Source: an uncultured Butyricicoccus sp.
GTDB lineage: Bacteria; Bacillota; Clostridia; Oscillospirales; Butyricicoccaceae
DNA length: 38,093 nucleotides
NCBI RefSeq assembly: GCF_944381005.1
Contig: NZ_CALWJM010000017.1
Coordinates: forward strand, 1 to 38,093
Direction: 5' to 3'
The stretch's first letter is position 1. Every line of letters starts with the position of its first letter. The notes beneath the pieces were generated by a model. It did no database searches. It was given only the letters and a program-made list of their open reading frames with translations, and was not told the origin of the DNA. Positions 1 through 7,440 of this stretch are shown here, piece after piece. Made by a program: the position numbers and the translations under genes.

Positions 1-184
1 CGAGTGATTATGTTCGCGCTAAAACCAGCTTTTTCCTTGAGCTGGGAATTTGTAATTTTTCTATCAATCATTAAATGAAACAGTTTATCATAACAGACGG
101 CCATATCAGCTTAACCCCCTTATATCAATATTTAAATGATTTTATTTATTTTATCACTTTTTCATGAAAAATCCAACCTTATAT
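1..184. other. AT-rich left edge, no gene recognised
   Basis: No convincing gene is visible. A short open frame runs off the left edge on the plus strand and stops at 73-75, so the 3' end of an upstream gene is possible but cannot be shown. A 6-bp hairpin (CCAGCT / AGCTGG, about 26-46) is followed by a T-rich stretch and may be a weak plus-strand terminator. The rest is AT-rich spacer up to the first insertion-sequence end. Confidence 0.4.
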
Positions 185-1386
185 CTATAAATGAGCAAAA
201 GTGTCGAAATGCACAAAATCAAGCCACATAAGCAAGCAGTTGTTCCAAAGGAACATGATACATACCACATTGGTATAGAAAGACTATCTTCTCCTGCTAG
301 ATCTGCTTTTGGATATAGCGATATCCTTCATCAAAGGGCATAAATGTGCCTGTAGCCATACAACAAAGGTTATAGGCAAGAGATGTCAGGAGCCAGAATC
401 TTTGGATGCCCTGAGCATAGAAATGCTCGCAATGCCTGTGTCTTGTGAAAGGCATCTTTTGGATAGGTCATCAGGACCACTGCATTCTCCAGACCATTCA
501 GCTTGCCCTCATAGCGATAGACATAATACTGGCGATTGCCCGCTGTGACGAGGCGGACAGCAGCATCTGTCTTATGAAGGCAAAGTGCAAACTGGCTGAG
601 CTTCTGGCGAATGCCAGCAGGATAGAGAATACGGTTGGTTTTCAGTGCTCCTATGGTATAAAATCCTCTTTTTATGAATGAATCCATCACTTTTCCAGCA
701 GTATACCAGCTATCACATAGAAAGTAAGAATGTACAGGTGCTATTGGTAACTCTTGTGCAAGATTGCATACCATTTGGATTTTAGACATGGATTTATCAT
801 ACAAAAGCACTGTGTAGTTGAGTGTAATCCCATTGCAGGAGAGCAAAACAGCAATTGCCTGATGTCCATAATCCTGTTTCTTCTTCAAGTGAGACTGATG
901 GAAGTATGCATTTTCAATAGGGTGTAAAGCCTGTGACGAAGGCTTTGTCCTGGATGCAATCGTATCATCCACAATGCAGAAGATTGGCTGCCCTGAACGT
1001 TCAGCTTCCTGGTAGATTACCCGAATGACCATTTGTTTCAAACTATCCTGTATCACCTCATCCTTCCATTTTCCATAGTTCAAAAAGTGACCTATTGTTG
1101 TGCGATGGTGATTACTGCATAAGGCGAAATCAACTGTCTTACCTCGGTAGCCATGAGAAAACATAGCGATCAGGATGGACATGATATGACCTATTGCAAT
1201 GTGAGATAGTATCTGACACAATTTTAATTCCATCAAGTAATTGAAAATAGTCTGTGAATGGTGTATACTTCTCCACATAAGGCATCCCCCTTTGTTTGGA
1301 GTTTGTTTTTTCCCAAAAACATTCTACACCATTCAACCGTGGGATATCTTCTTTTTGTACACTTTTTCAGATTTGCTCATTCATAG
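185..1386 (-). mobile_element. IS4-type insertion sequence, copy 1, internally deleted
   Basis: Both ends carry a matching inverted repeat: CTATAAATGAGCAAAAGTG at 185 and, read on the minus strand from 1386, CTATGAATGAGCAAATCTG. The first and last few hundred bases are nearly identical to copy 2 (2904-3787), in the same orientation. After about 424 this copy lacks roughly 100 bases that copy 2 retains (about 3140-3235), and these encode the catalytic YREK motif. No target-site duplication could be recognised on either side. The element looks immobile by itself. Family assignment rests on the motifs described for the transposase. Confidence 0.85.
370..1278 (-). pseudogene. IS4-family DDE transposase, C-terminally disrupted
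   Basis: The 302-residue frame has two of the three acidic motifs of an IS4-type DDE transposase: VDDT at about residues 103-106 and CDSWY at about 188-192. The third, the Y-x2-R-x3-E-x6-K signature, is absent. The frame runs through a deletion junction near 424 and ends out of register (tail SGHPKILAPDISCL), whereas the corresponding sequence in copy 2 encodes YQERWGVEAYFRQYK. The protein therefore lacks the catalytic glutamate and should be inactive. The start at 1278 is preceded by a G-rich Shine-Dalgarno (AAAGGGGGATGCCTT). A longer upstream reading (from about 1336) is in another frame and is not supported by copy 2. Confidence 0.8.
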
Positions 1387-1400
1387 TAAGGTATATAAAT
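1373..1400 (+). promoter_or_regulatory. Possible IS-end hybrid promoter
   Basis: The right terminal repeat of IS copy 1 carries an outward TTGCTC (1373-1378). The adjacent non-IS DNA has a TATAAAT-like box at 1394-1400, giving a 15-16 base spacer. This could act as a hybrid promoter for the cassette downstream. Spacing and boxes are sub-optimal, so this is a suggestion only. Confidence 0.3.
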
Positions 1401-1421
1401 AAAAAGGAGAGGAGAACCGTG

Positions 1422-1517
1422 ATGGATAAAAGAGATAATTGTGACTATGCAAAGAAGAGAGGGTATTTGGGTCGAATGGATAAAATATTACATATATTTT
1501 ACATTACGGTATCTTGA
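1422..1517 (+). CDS. 31-aa small ORF ahead of the secreted-protein gene
   Basis: This very short ORF has a strong purine-rich ribosome binding site (AAAAAGGAGAGGAG) about 6 bases before its ATG. It starts MDKRDNCDYAKKRGYLGRMD and ends with a hydrophobic, aromatic tail (ILHIFYITVS). No family is recognised. It begins 36 bases inside the IS-bounded segment and ends 46 bases before the secreted-protein gene on the same strand, so it may be a leader peptide, a genuine micro-protein, or the remnant of a truncated gene. The good Shine-Dalgarno is the only positive evidence for translation. Confidence 0.4.
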   Translation: MDKRDNCDYAKKRGYLGRMDKILHIFYITVS

Positions 1518-1563
1518 AATTGAAGTAAGATGTATTATTCTTAGTGTCAGGAGGTAATGTGAC

Positions 1564-2598
1564 ATGAAATTTTTTGGAAAATCGGTGGCATTGGGATTGG
1601 CTATGCTGATGATTATGTCATCGAATGTGGCGTTTGCAGCGGAGCCAGAGCAAACTACTGATTTACAAGGGAAGGTTGCCATTGTTGAAGATGACATGCT
1701 TCAGCAGGGACTGGTTACAGTACCGGCTGATGCGGATACAAAGATTGTTACAGTCAGTGATATTGATTCGATTTTCGATGAGCGCCTTGAAGCTATTGTA
1801 GAGGGCGACCAAGAAAAATACGATGAACTTACGGAAATTCTTCGGTCCTACGGTGTAGAAGAGGTAACATTGCCGGAGATTGCAGAGCTGACAGGCGAGG
1901 ATATGCCTGCACAGCAGTCCAGTAGTACCCGTAATGGTATCACGTATGAGACATATAATACGACCTACAAATATAATGGAAAATCGTATGATATTTTAAG
2001 AATTTTGGCGACCCCGGTTTCTGGATACAAAAATGATACCATTCTGTATAAGAGCGGGGATGTTACCTTAAAAAATTCCAAATCGGCAGGAGCCAATTCT
2101 ATGTACGTGCTCAAATCTACTGTGAGTTCTGTTGCTGGTTTGGCAAGTAACAAGATTGCAGTTGCCCAAACTGTATATAATTTTTTTAAGGGAATACGAG
2201 ACCAAGTATCTTCAACGAGTGAGATCACAAATATCAAGGCCAGCTATGTTTGGAATACGGCGTTGGGGTGCTCGTTTATCTATGTCAGAGAAAATCCAAA
2301 AGCGTCATTTGATTTGAGAGGTCTTTATCATAAAGCGTCTGCCTCTATTGGAGTCACTATTCCCCAGATTTCTGTAAAGGGACATCAGAATATTGAAACG
2401 TCTATGCTACAAAACAGCCATAGCGGAGTAGCTACGCCTGTGAATTATGATAACACCTTAAAGGCGGTACAGGGATTTATCAATAAGAAGCAGTACCAGT
2501 CATCTGTCGAAGGGGTTAAAATGACTGGAATAGAAGGTAAAACGATTAAGAATATGACCTTCAATTTGCCAATGACCCCTTCTGAAGCTGGGTATTGA
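1564..2598 (+). CDS. Secreted protein of unknown function, 344 aa
   Basis: The N-terminus is a clear Sec signal peptide: FFGK basic start, hydrophobic core GLAMLMIMSS and a probable cut after NVAFA (residue about 25). No lipobox and no C-terminal anchor are seen, so release or association with the wall is expected. The mature part has an acidic, helix-prone region (about 30-115), then a Ser/Thr/Asn/Tyr-rich part (about 118-344) that looks beta-rich. I recognise no domain. The start is set by AGGAGG (1551-1556) about 7 bases upstream. A 77-aa zinc-ribbon membrane protein follows after only 6 bases and ends at a terminator, so the two are probably co-transcribed. AT-rich codon use and the flanking IS remnants suggest horizontal acquisition. 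Confidence 0.75.
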   Translation: MKFFGKSVALGLAMLMIMSSNVAFAAEPEQTTDLQGKVAIVEDDMLQQGLVTVPADADTKIVTVSDIDSIFDERLEAIVEGDQEKYDELTEILRSYGVEEVTLPEIAELTGEDMPAQQSSSTRNGITYETYNTTYKYNGKSYDILRILATPVSGYKNDTILYKSGDVTLKNSKSAGANSMYVLKSTVSSVAGLASNKIAVAQTVYNFFKGIRDQVSSTSEITNIKASYVWNTALGCSFIYVRENPKASFDLRGLYHKASASIGVTIPQISVKGHQNIETSMLQNSHSGVATPVNYDNTLKAVQGFINKKQYQSSVEGVKMTGIEGKTIKNMTFNLPMTPSEAGY

Positions 2599-2604
2599 TG
2601 ATGT

Positions 2605-2838
2605 ATGTTTATTAAACGATTGATTTCGCAAGGACTGGTTGCTTTTGGGATGATTCTGGGAGGAATCTTAGCTTTAATTGGCATAGGGGCTGACACGGCT
2701 TGTATGATTGGTGGTGGAATTTCTGCCGTTGGCATAATTTATAGTTGCATAGCACTTAAATGCCCATTTTGTCATAGCAGGATTTCGTTAATAGGATTTT
2801 ATATAGACCATTGCCCGGAATGCGGAGAGAAATTTTAA
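2605..2838 (+). CDS. Small membrane protein with C-terminal zinc ribbon, 77 aa
   Basis: The protein has two predicted membrane helices, roughly residues 9-27 (LVAFGMILGGILALIGIGA) and 31-51 (TACMIGGGISAVGIIYSCIAL). A C-terminal CPFC...CPEC pair follows, a typical four-cysteine zinc-ribbon or rubredoxin-like knuckle. It lies 6 bases downstream of the secreted-protein gene and just before a terminator, which suggests an operon. Small TM plus zinc-ribbon proteins are common in Firmicutes and mostly uncharacterised. Coupling to the secreted partner (export, folding or immunity) is inference from position only. Confidence 0.65.
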   Translation: MFIKRLISQGLVAFGMILGGILALIGIGADTACMIGGGISAVGIIYSCIALKCPFCHSRISLIGFYIDHCPECGEKF

Positions 2839-2848
2839 GGATTAGAAA

Positions 2849-2881
2849 AAATGGCGAGGCTGAAAGCCCCGCCATTTTTTT
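2849..2881 (+). terminator. Intrinsic terminator of the secreted-protein cassette
   Basis: A GC-rich hairpin with AATGGCG / CGCCATT outer arms and GGCT / AGCC inner arms (one mismatch) is followed by a run of T. It begins about 11 bases after the stop codon of the 77-aa zinc-ribbon gene. Confidence 0.85.
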
Positions 2882-2903
2882 GCTTGCTATAATATATATA
2901 CAT

Positions 2904-3787
2904 CTATAAATGAGCAAAACTGTCGAAGTGCACAAAATCAAGCGACATAAGCAAGCAGTTGTTCCAAAGGAACATGATACATACCACATTGGTATAGAAA
3001 GACTATCTTCTCCTGCTGGATCTGCTTTTGGATATAGCGATATCCTTCATCAAAGGGCATAAATGTGCCTGTAGCCATACAACAAAGGTTATAGGCAAGA
3101 GATGTCAGGAGCCAGAATCTTTGGATGCCCTGAGCACTACGGATTTGGCATTGGTAAAAAGCTAATTTTGTTTTGTACTGACGGAAGTAAGCCTCAACAC
3201 CCCAACGTTCTTGATAATAGGTCAGGATTTCCTCTTACAGGAGAGCAAAACAGCAATTGCCTGATGTCCATAATCCTGTTTCTTTTTCAAGTGAGACTGA
3301 TGGAAGTATGCATTTTCAATAGGGTGTAAAGCCTGTGACGAAGACTTTGTCCCAGATGCAATCGTATTATCCACAATGCAAAAGATTGACTGCCCTGAAC
3401 GTTTAGCTTCCTGGTAGATTACCCGAATGACCATTTGTTTCAAACTATCCTGTATCACCTCATCCTTCCATTTTCCATAGTTCAAAAAGTGACCTATTGT
3501 TGTGTGATGGTGATTGCTGCACAAGGCAAAATTAACCATCTTACCTCAGTAGCCACGAGAAAACATAGCAATCAGAATGGACATGATATGACCTATAGCA
3601 ATGCGAGATAGCATCTGAAACAATTTTAATTCCATCAAGTAATTGAAAATAGTCTGTGAATGGTGTATACTTTTCCACATAAGGCATCCCCCTTTGTTTG
3701 AAGCTTGTTTCTCATCAAAACATTCTACACCATTCAACGGGGTGATGTTTTCTTTTTGTGCATTTTTTCAGATTTGCTCATTCATAG
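2904..3787 (-). mobile_element. IS4-type insertion sequence, copy 2, internally deleted
   Basis: Same element as 185-1386 with the same ends (CTATAAATGAGC at 2904, and TCATAG ending at 3787). This copy keeps the region encoding the YREK catalytic signature (about 3140-3235) but has lost about 400 bases of the central transposase that copy 1 retains; the junction lies near 3237. A premature stop is also present. The two copies are thus differently deleted and together reconstruct most of a full-length element. No target duplication is evident. Confidence 0.85.
2938..3737 (-). pseudogene. IS4-family transposase remnants (copy 2)
   Basis: The reading frame is broken in three ways. A CGA-to-TGA change near 3546-3550 stops the N-terminal part (copy 1 has RGYRGK where this copy has RGY-stop). 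A large internal deletion near 3237 removes the second Asp region. The C-terminal part after the deletion, which contains YQERWGVEAYFRQYK and the matching C-terminal tail, is out of frame. No functional transposase can be made. Confidence 0.8.
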
Positions 3788-3789
3788 TA

Positions 3790-3818
3790 TTTGCTATTAT
3801 TTGTCTTATTATAGCAAA
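3790..3818. other. 8-bp perfect hairpin next to IS copy 2
   Basis: TTTGCTAT and ATAGCAAA form perfect arms around a 13-base AT-rich loop, starting 3 bases beyond the IS end. It could be a weak terminator or a target structure for insertion. Function is unknown. Confidence 0.4.
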
Positions 3819-3860
3819 ACCTGACAGTTGGAACAAGGCCGATTTGGGACAAATGCAACA

Positions 3861-3891
3861 AAGAGAGCAACCTTATAGGGGCTGCCCTCTT
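3861..3891 (-). terminator. Probable terminator of the mobilization operon
   Basis: Arms AAGAGAGCA (3861-3869) and TGCCCTCTT (3883-3891) pair with one G-U wobble, 5 bases beyond the relaxase stop codon (minus strand). The U-tract after the stem is poor, so efficiency is uncertain. Confidence 0.55.
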
Positions 3892-3896
3892 GTACT

Positions 3897-5279
3897 TTAC
3901 CGCTGTATCTGTCGTTGTTTCGTCTTTTCCTTCGACTCAACTCCCTGCCGCAACGCCAGCTCACACTTCATGTACTGGCAGCGCTCCGGAGTCTTGTCCA
4001 GAATCGCCTGGGCATTCTTCTTATCCTTGCGGAGCTGAGAAAGCCGCTGAGTACAGCCGTCACGCTGATTCTTGAGAAGTTTCCTCTCCTGTGGGTCATC
4101 GCACCGTCGGAGCCTATTATAAATGCCGCTGCGCTGCTTCTCCACGGTTTGAATCTGCTTCTGAGTTCTGGCAATGAACTGCGTCACCTGTTCCGCCGTC
4201 TCCAGTCCCTCACGGCACAGTAGACGGGTCTGAGCGGTGATAACATCCAGTCTTTGCAACTCTAGGCGCAGAGCTGGAGAAAAGGGCTTGCACGGCTTCC
4301 TACACTTAGGAATGACTCCCAGCAGATAACAGTAGTAAAGATAGAGCCGGTAGAGATTGTTCTGAGTCAAAATCAGTTGTGTAATGCCCTGATGCTGGGG
4401 TAACAACGGATATTTAGTCCTCCATTTCTGCCGGTCTTCCTTGTACCAAAACTGACACTGGTATTTTACCGCAATCGGGCGCTCTCGGATACGCTGCCGA
4501 ATGCGCTCAATCTCATAATCCTTTCCTAGCCGCCATAGCCGCACTGCCTTCTTGCTGTCTATGGAGCGGATGGTCGGATATTTCAGCTGTTCATTGTACC
4601 GCAATACAAAGCCAAGCTCCAGAAGGATTTTCCCAAAGCGCTCCATATCATTGGACATACAAATGGCATAATCAATGGCTTTTCTCATTAACTGAAAGCG
4701 AGTATCTGCACCCATCTTCTCAGCGAAATAGATACTCCGTGTGGTTCTGCCTTTGGGTTTGTCTATGACAATCAGATTATGCTCCCGACACAGCTCGTCG
4801 GAGATATCTCGTATCCGAAAAAATGCCCGTTTGTCGCAGTTAAACTTCCGACCATCTTTGTAACTAACCGAGTTGATAACCAAGTGATTGTGATAAGTAC
4901 CTGTATTAAAATGGGTGGCAATCAGCACCTGGAACCGGTCACCCCACATCCGTCTGGCCAGCTCCACACCTAACTGGTGACACAGCTCTGGGGATACTTC
5001 GCCAGTCTTGAAGCTCTGGACGCAGTGATAAGCCAAGTTACCGCTGAGCTTGTTATAATACCGCTTGACGTACTGCATGTCCTCATAAGCATGTTCTCGG
5101 CGGCAGTGGAGCGTAGTAACGTACATAGTCTTTTCCAAGCCACTGGTGATCTTCTCGCTGTTATCAGCATAGTGAAGCACTTGATATATGTCAGAGAGTT
5201 GGGTTTTCTCTGAATTCTCCGCATAGCCCACTACCCGACTAAGACTATCCTTGATGGCCCATATTTTTGTAATTCCCAT
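3897..5279 (-). CDS. Relaxase / mobilization nuclease (MobA/VirD2-like)
   Basis: DNA relaxase that would nick oriT and pilot the transferred strand of the mobilizable element. The 460-residue protein shows the relaxase HxH metal site as H123 and H130-x-H132 in ATHFNTGTYHNHLVINS. An N-terminal VGYAENSEKT resembles motif I, with Y19 as the likely nucleophile. The C-terminal half is basic with a helical, coiled-coil-prone stretch (about 330-455). The start at 5279 gives the family-like N-terminus MGITKIWAIKDSL. A longer frame to 5348 would run into the upstream mobC gene without family similarity. The start overlaps the mobC 3' end by 35 bases, the usual coupled arrangement. No coupling protein or secretion genes are nearby, so transfer would depend on a helper element. 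Confidence 0.88.
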   Translation of the reverse strand: MGITKIWAIKDSLSRVVGYAENSEKTQLSDIYQVLHYADNSEKITSGLEKTMYVTTLHCRREHAYEDMQYVKRYYNKLSGNLAYHCVQSFKTGEVSPELCHQLGVELARRMWGDRFQVLIATHFNTGTYHNHLVINSVSYKDGRKFNCDKRAFFRIRDISDELCREHNLIVIDKPKGRTTRSIYFAEKMGADTRFQLMRKAIDYAICMSNDMERFGKILLELGFVLRYNEQLKYPTIRSIDSKKAVRLWRLGKDYEIERIRQRIRERPIAVKYQCQFWYKEDRQKWRTKYPLLPQHQGITQLILTQNNLYRLYLYYCYLLGVIPKCRKPCKPFSPALRLELQRLDVITAQTRLLCREGLETAEQVTQFIARTQKQIQTVEKQRSGIYNRLRRCDDPQERKLLKNQRDGCTQRLSQLRKDKKNAQAILDKTPERCQYMKCELALRQGVESKEKTKQRQIQR

Positions 5280-5463
5280 GTCCCACACCTTCTTCCAATT
5301 CGTCAAACAACTCTGCCGGATTTGACTGGGACAAGTCCTCCCCGACACCCACTCTACGCAGGTAGGCTGACAAGCTAATCTGAGCCTTTTTTGCCCTCGC
5401 CTCCATTCTTCGTTTCTCCTGCTCCGTCACCCGAATATGGATATCACAAATTCGATTGTTCAA
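5245..5463 (-). CDS. MobC-like ribbon-helix-helix relaxosome protein
   Basis: Small (72 aa) DNA-binding accessory protein expected to bind oriT and help the relaxase. The core (IHIRVTEQEKRRMEARAKKAQISLSAYLRRV) fits the RHH pattern of bacterial mobilization protein MobC: a beta strand, then two helices with a conserved S-x-Y-L-R turn. The start is TTG at 5463, supported by an excellent AAAGGAGG Shine-Dalgarno about 7 bases upstream. The gene overlaps the relaxase by 35 bases. The candidate oriT lies immediately upstream. Confidence 0.8.
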   Translation of the reverse strand: MNNRICDIHIRVTEQEKRRMEARAKKAQISLSAYLRRVGVGEDLSQSNPAELFDELEEGVGHGNYKNMGHQG

Positions 5464-5484
5464 AGGGTCCTCCTTTCTCCGGGG

Positions 5485-5575
5485 TTACAGGGGCAACGCC
5501 CCTTTCGGCTCTGCCGCCGCAGGCTTTGTGGCTACAAAGCCTATGCTCGCTACACTCCAAGACACCCTTTATGAA
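5485..5575. other. Candidate origin of transfer (oriT)
   Basis: The segment just upstream of mobC holds two hairpins: AGGGGCAACGCCCCT (5489-5503) and the 22-base palindrome AGGCTTTG-TGGCTA-CAAAGCCT (5521-5542). A conserved-looking flank CACTCCAAGACACCCTTT follows. Its position next to mobC and relaxase and its structure fit an IME oriT. The nick site is not identified. Confidence 0.6.
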
Positions 5576-5603
5576 GTGCCCGTTTTCCGATGGGTTTCTT
5601 CAA

Positions 5604-5879
5604 TCATCTCTGATAGACGATTTCTCGCAAAACCGCTTCCTCTACTGCCAAGCGAAAGTTGTTCATCAACTCTGTGATAAGATTGTCGATTTTCCAGAGA
5701 TGATCATCCAGTTTTCTGACCATCAGCAAGCGGTCGTACACCATGGGGCAATATTGTTTCAGATAATTTTTCCGCTGCTCACGGTACGCTATACCTAGCT
5801 TCATGCCCTACGGATAGATGCTCTCCCAGTTCTGAGTGTCTACATTATCATAAAAAACACCATCCTCTAAGCCTTCCAC
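5604..5879 (-). pseudogene. TnpV-like transposon protein, interrupted by TAG
   Basis: The intact part (5604-5804, 66 aa) matches the C-terminal pattern of TnpV-type proteins of clostridial mobile elements: YREQRKNYLK, then LDDHLWKID and an EEAVLREIVY tail. Upstream in the same frame an in-frame TAG two codons before ATG 5804 separates it from a coding-like stretch (NVDTQNWESIYP) that could begin at a GTG at 5879. The gene therefore looks broken by a nonsense mutation, unless the short form starting at 5804 is used. TnpV function is unknown. Family assignment is from memory of the pattern and is moderately certain. Confidence 0.5.
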
Positions 5880-5887
5880 ATCCCTTC

Positions 5888-5962
5888 CGTGACGGGTGTG
5901 ACGAGTGTGACGGATACTGTGGTACCCACCCTCTACTCGTCACACCCGTCACACTCGTCACG
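5888..5962. repeat. 25-bp inverted repeat built from 9-bp GTGACGRGT units
   Basis: The left arm (5888-5912) and right arm (5938-5962) are 25 bases each and complementary at 23 positions. Each arm consists of nearly three tandem GTGACGRGT units. The spacer is 25 bases and contains the palindrome GGTACC. The stop codon of the RepA-like ATPase gene lies inside the right arm (5958-5960). The structure could be an iteron-type binding site (replication or copy control), a regulatory hairpin, or a terminator. The sequence alone does not decide. Confidence 0.75.
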
Positions 5963-7118
5963 CCTGGTCTGATATCAGTGTGAAAATCAGGGTTCTTCCA
6001 CTATGATTGCGGTTTGTTTCATATCGGATTCCATAATCAGAATAGAGACGATTTGCCCTACTATTCAACCGCTTGACCACTCCAATGGGCGTTAGATCAT
6101 TTTGTAACAACTCCACCAGTTCCGTGGCTGTTCCACTCCAAGTCGGATGTTCTGGTGTCACCAGCTGAGCCACCTGCTCCAGCAACGGGTCAGGTGGTGC
6201 CTTCCACAGCTCACAATCCGCCCCTTCCAATGTCCATGTTAAAGTCTCTTCGTCACGGAATAATCGAAGTCGTTGGTCTGGCTGATCCCGACCTACAATG
6301 TCTACGATAGCTCGATTATCTGTACGCCTCTCCTTATGCATAAGGAAGGCTCCGTCGGCGCACGCCAGTAATCCAGTAGTGCCAGAAATCATTTCAAAGC
6401 TATCCTCTGCTTGCTGTTTTCTGGTGTGGTGGACAATCAAGATACAAATATTGTAATTGTCCGCAAAGGTTTTTAACCGACTGATAATGTCGTAGTCGTT
6501 GGCGTAACTGTAACGTTCTCCAGATATCTCCCGCACCTTTTGTAGTGTGTCAATGATAATCAGCTGGGCATGAGGGTAACGCATTAGAAAATACTCCATT
6601 TGTTTCTCCAGCCCCTGTCCGATTTGCTTAGCGTTCACTGCCAACATCAAATCTCCCTGACCGTCTACCCCAAACATCCGAGCCATGCGTTCCTGAAGCC
6701 GCTGGTACTGATCCTCTAGGGCTAGATAGAGTACTGCCCCCGGATGCACATGATATTCCCAAAGGGGTTGTCCTGTGCTGATAGCGTAGGCGATCTGGAG
6801 CACCAAAAAAGATTTTCCAATCTTGGGTGCTCCAGCAAAGAGATATGCCCCTTTGTAAAGCAAATTGTCAATCACGGCTTCTTTCACCGGAAAAGTCTGG
6901 CTCATTAACTCATCCATACCAACCATATGGAGATAGTAGGGATTTTGCATCTGTTCTCGTTGACGCAACCATTTTTCAATTTCCTCTGGGGTTTTTTCTA
7001 TGTATGGATTGCCTTTTACCAGATTTTCTGCTATAATATTTACGCTATTGTTAGACAGTTGTCCTTCATCTGTTAGCGCAGATGAGTCCAGGGCAGCTGT
7101 TTTTTTATACTCAAACAT
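5958..7118 (-). CDS. RepA-like AAA ATPase / helicase
   Basis: RecA-fold ATPase of the RepA/AAA_25 family found on mobilizable plasmids and IMEs, probably a hexameric replicative helicase or DNA-mobilizing ATPase. In 386 residues it shows Walker A GAPKIGKS (about 96-103), Walker B LIIID (186-190), an IVHHTRK sensor-like motif (228-234) and a SGTTG loop (about 245-249). The C-terminal 100 residues resemble a winged-helix region. The start (ATG 7118) overlaps the stop of the upstream MobC-like gene by 8 bases and has a GGAGGGG Shine-Dalgarno, so the two are coupled. The 3' end runs into the inverted repeat. No separate initiator (RepC) gene is visible, so autonomous replication is uncertain. Confidence 0.8.
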   Translation of the reverse strand: MFEYKKTAALDSSALTDEGQLSNNSVNIIAENLVKGNPYIEKTPEEIEKWLRQREQMQNPYYLHMVGMDELMSQTFPVKEAVIDNLLYKGAYLFAGAPKIGKSFLVLQIAYAISTGQPLWEYHVHPGAVLYLALEDQYQRLQERMARMFGVDGQGDLMLAVNAKQIGQGLEKQMEYFLMRYPHAQLIIIDTLQKVREISGERYSYANDYDIISRLKTFADNYNICILIVHHTRKQQAEDSFEMISGTTGLLACADGAFLMHKERRTDNRAIVDIVGRDQPDQRLRLFRDEETLTWTLEGADCELWKAPPDPLLEQVAQLVTPEHPTWSGTATELVELLQNDLTPIGVVKRLNSRANRLYSDYGIRYETNRNHSGRTLIFTLISDQA

Positions 7119-7440
7119 GAGACCCCTCCCCCATACCAGCCATAATGGTATTCATCAAACGAATGGTTTCCAACAGCTCCTGATCCACAGTGTGACCAGC
7201 CTCAATGCGTTCTAGCTGCTCTATAACTACAGAAAACTGTTCTCGCAATGCTTTGTGTATCCTAGGATTTCCCTGAACAACTATATCCTTGCAAAGCAAT
7301 CTATGGATGATGTAGTCTTGCTTTGTCAGGCCTGACAACTTCACAAAGGTATTGAGCTGATTACTCTCTTCTGGCGACATGCGAAAGGCCACTGTAACAT
7401 TCCTCCACCGGTTTTTGTTGTCTCGATTCCTTGCTGACAC
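7111..7440 (-). CDS. MobC-like RHH mobilization protein, second copy type
   Basis: A 109-residue protein with an N-terminal ribbon-helix-helix-like segment (NVTVAFRMSPEESNQLNTFV), then KLSGLTKQDYIIHRLL, and a helical C-terminus. This is the pattern of plasmid mobilization relaxosome proteins. It probably binds DNA of the element and may regulate the operon. The start is GTG at 7440, which overlaps the integrase stop (TAG at 7442-7440) by one base. AAAGGGG provides the ribosome binding site. It is distinct in sequence from the 72-aa MobC at 5245-5463, so the element encodes two RHH proteins. Confidence 0.65.
   Translation of the reverse strand: MSARNRDNKNRWRNVTVAFRMSPEESNQLNTFVKLSGLTKQDYIIHRLLCKDIVVQGNPRIHKALREQFSVVIEQLERIEAGHTVDQELLETIRLMNTIMAGMGEGSHV

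Noticed and set aside
185..3787. Active composite transposon
   Set aside because: Both transposases are inactivated by deletion or stop, and no flanking target duplication was found.
5888..5962. CRISPR-like repeats
   Set aside because: The 9-bp units are contiguous and arranged as one inverted pair, without unique spacers of CRISPR length and without cas genes.
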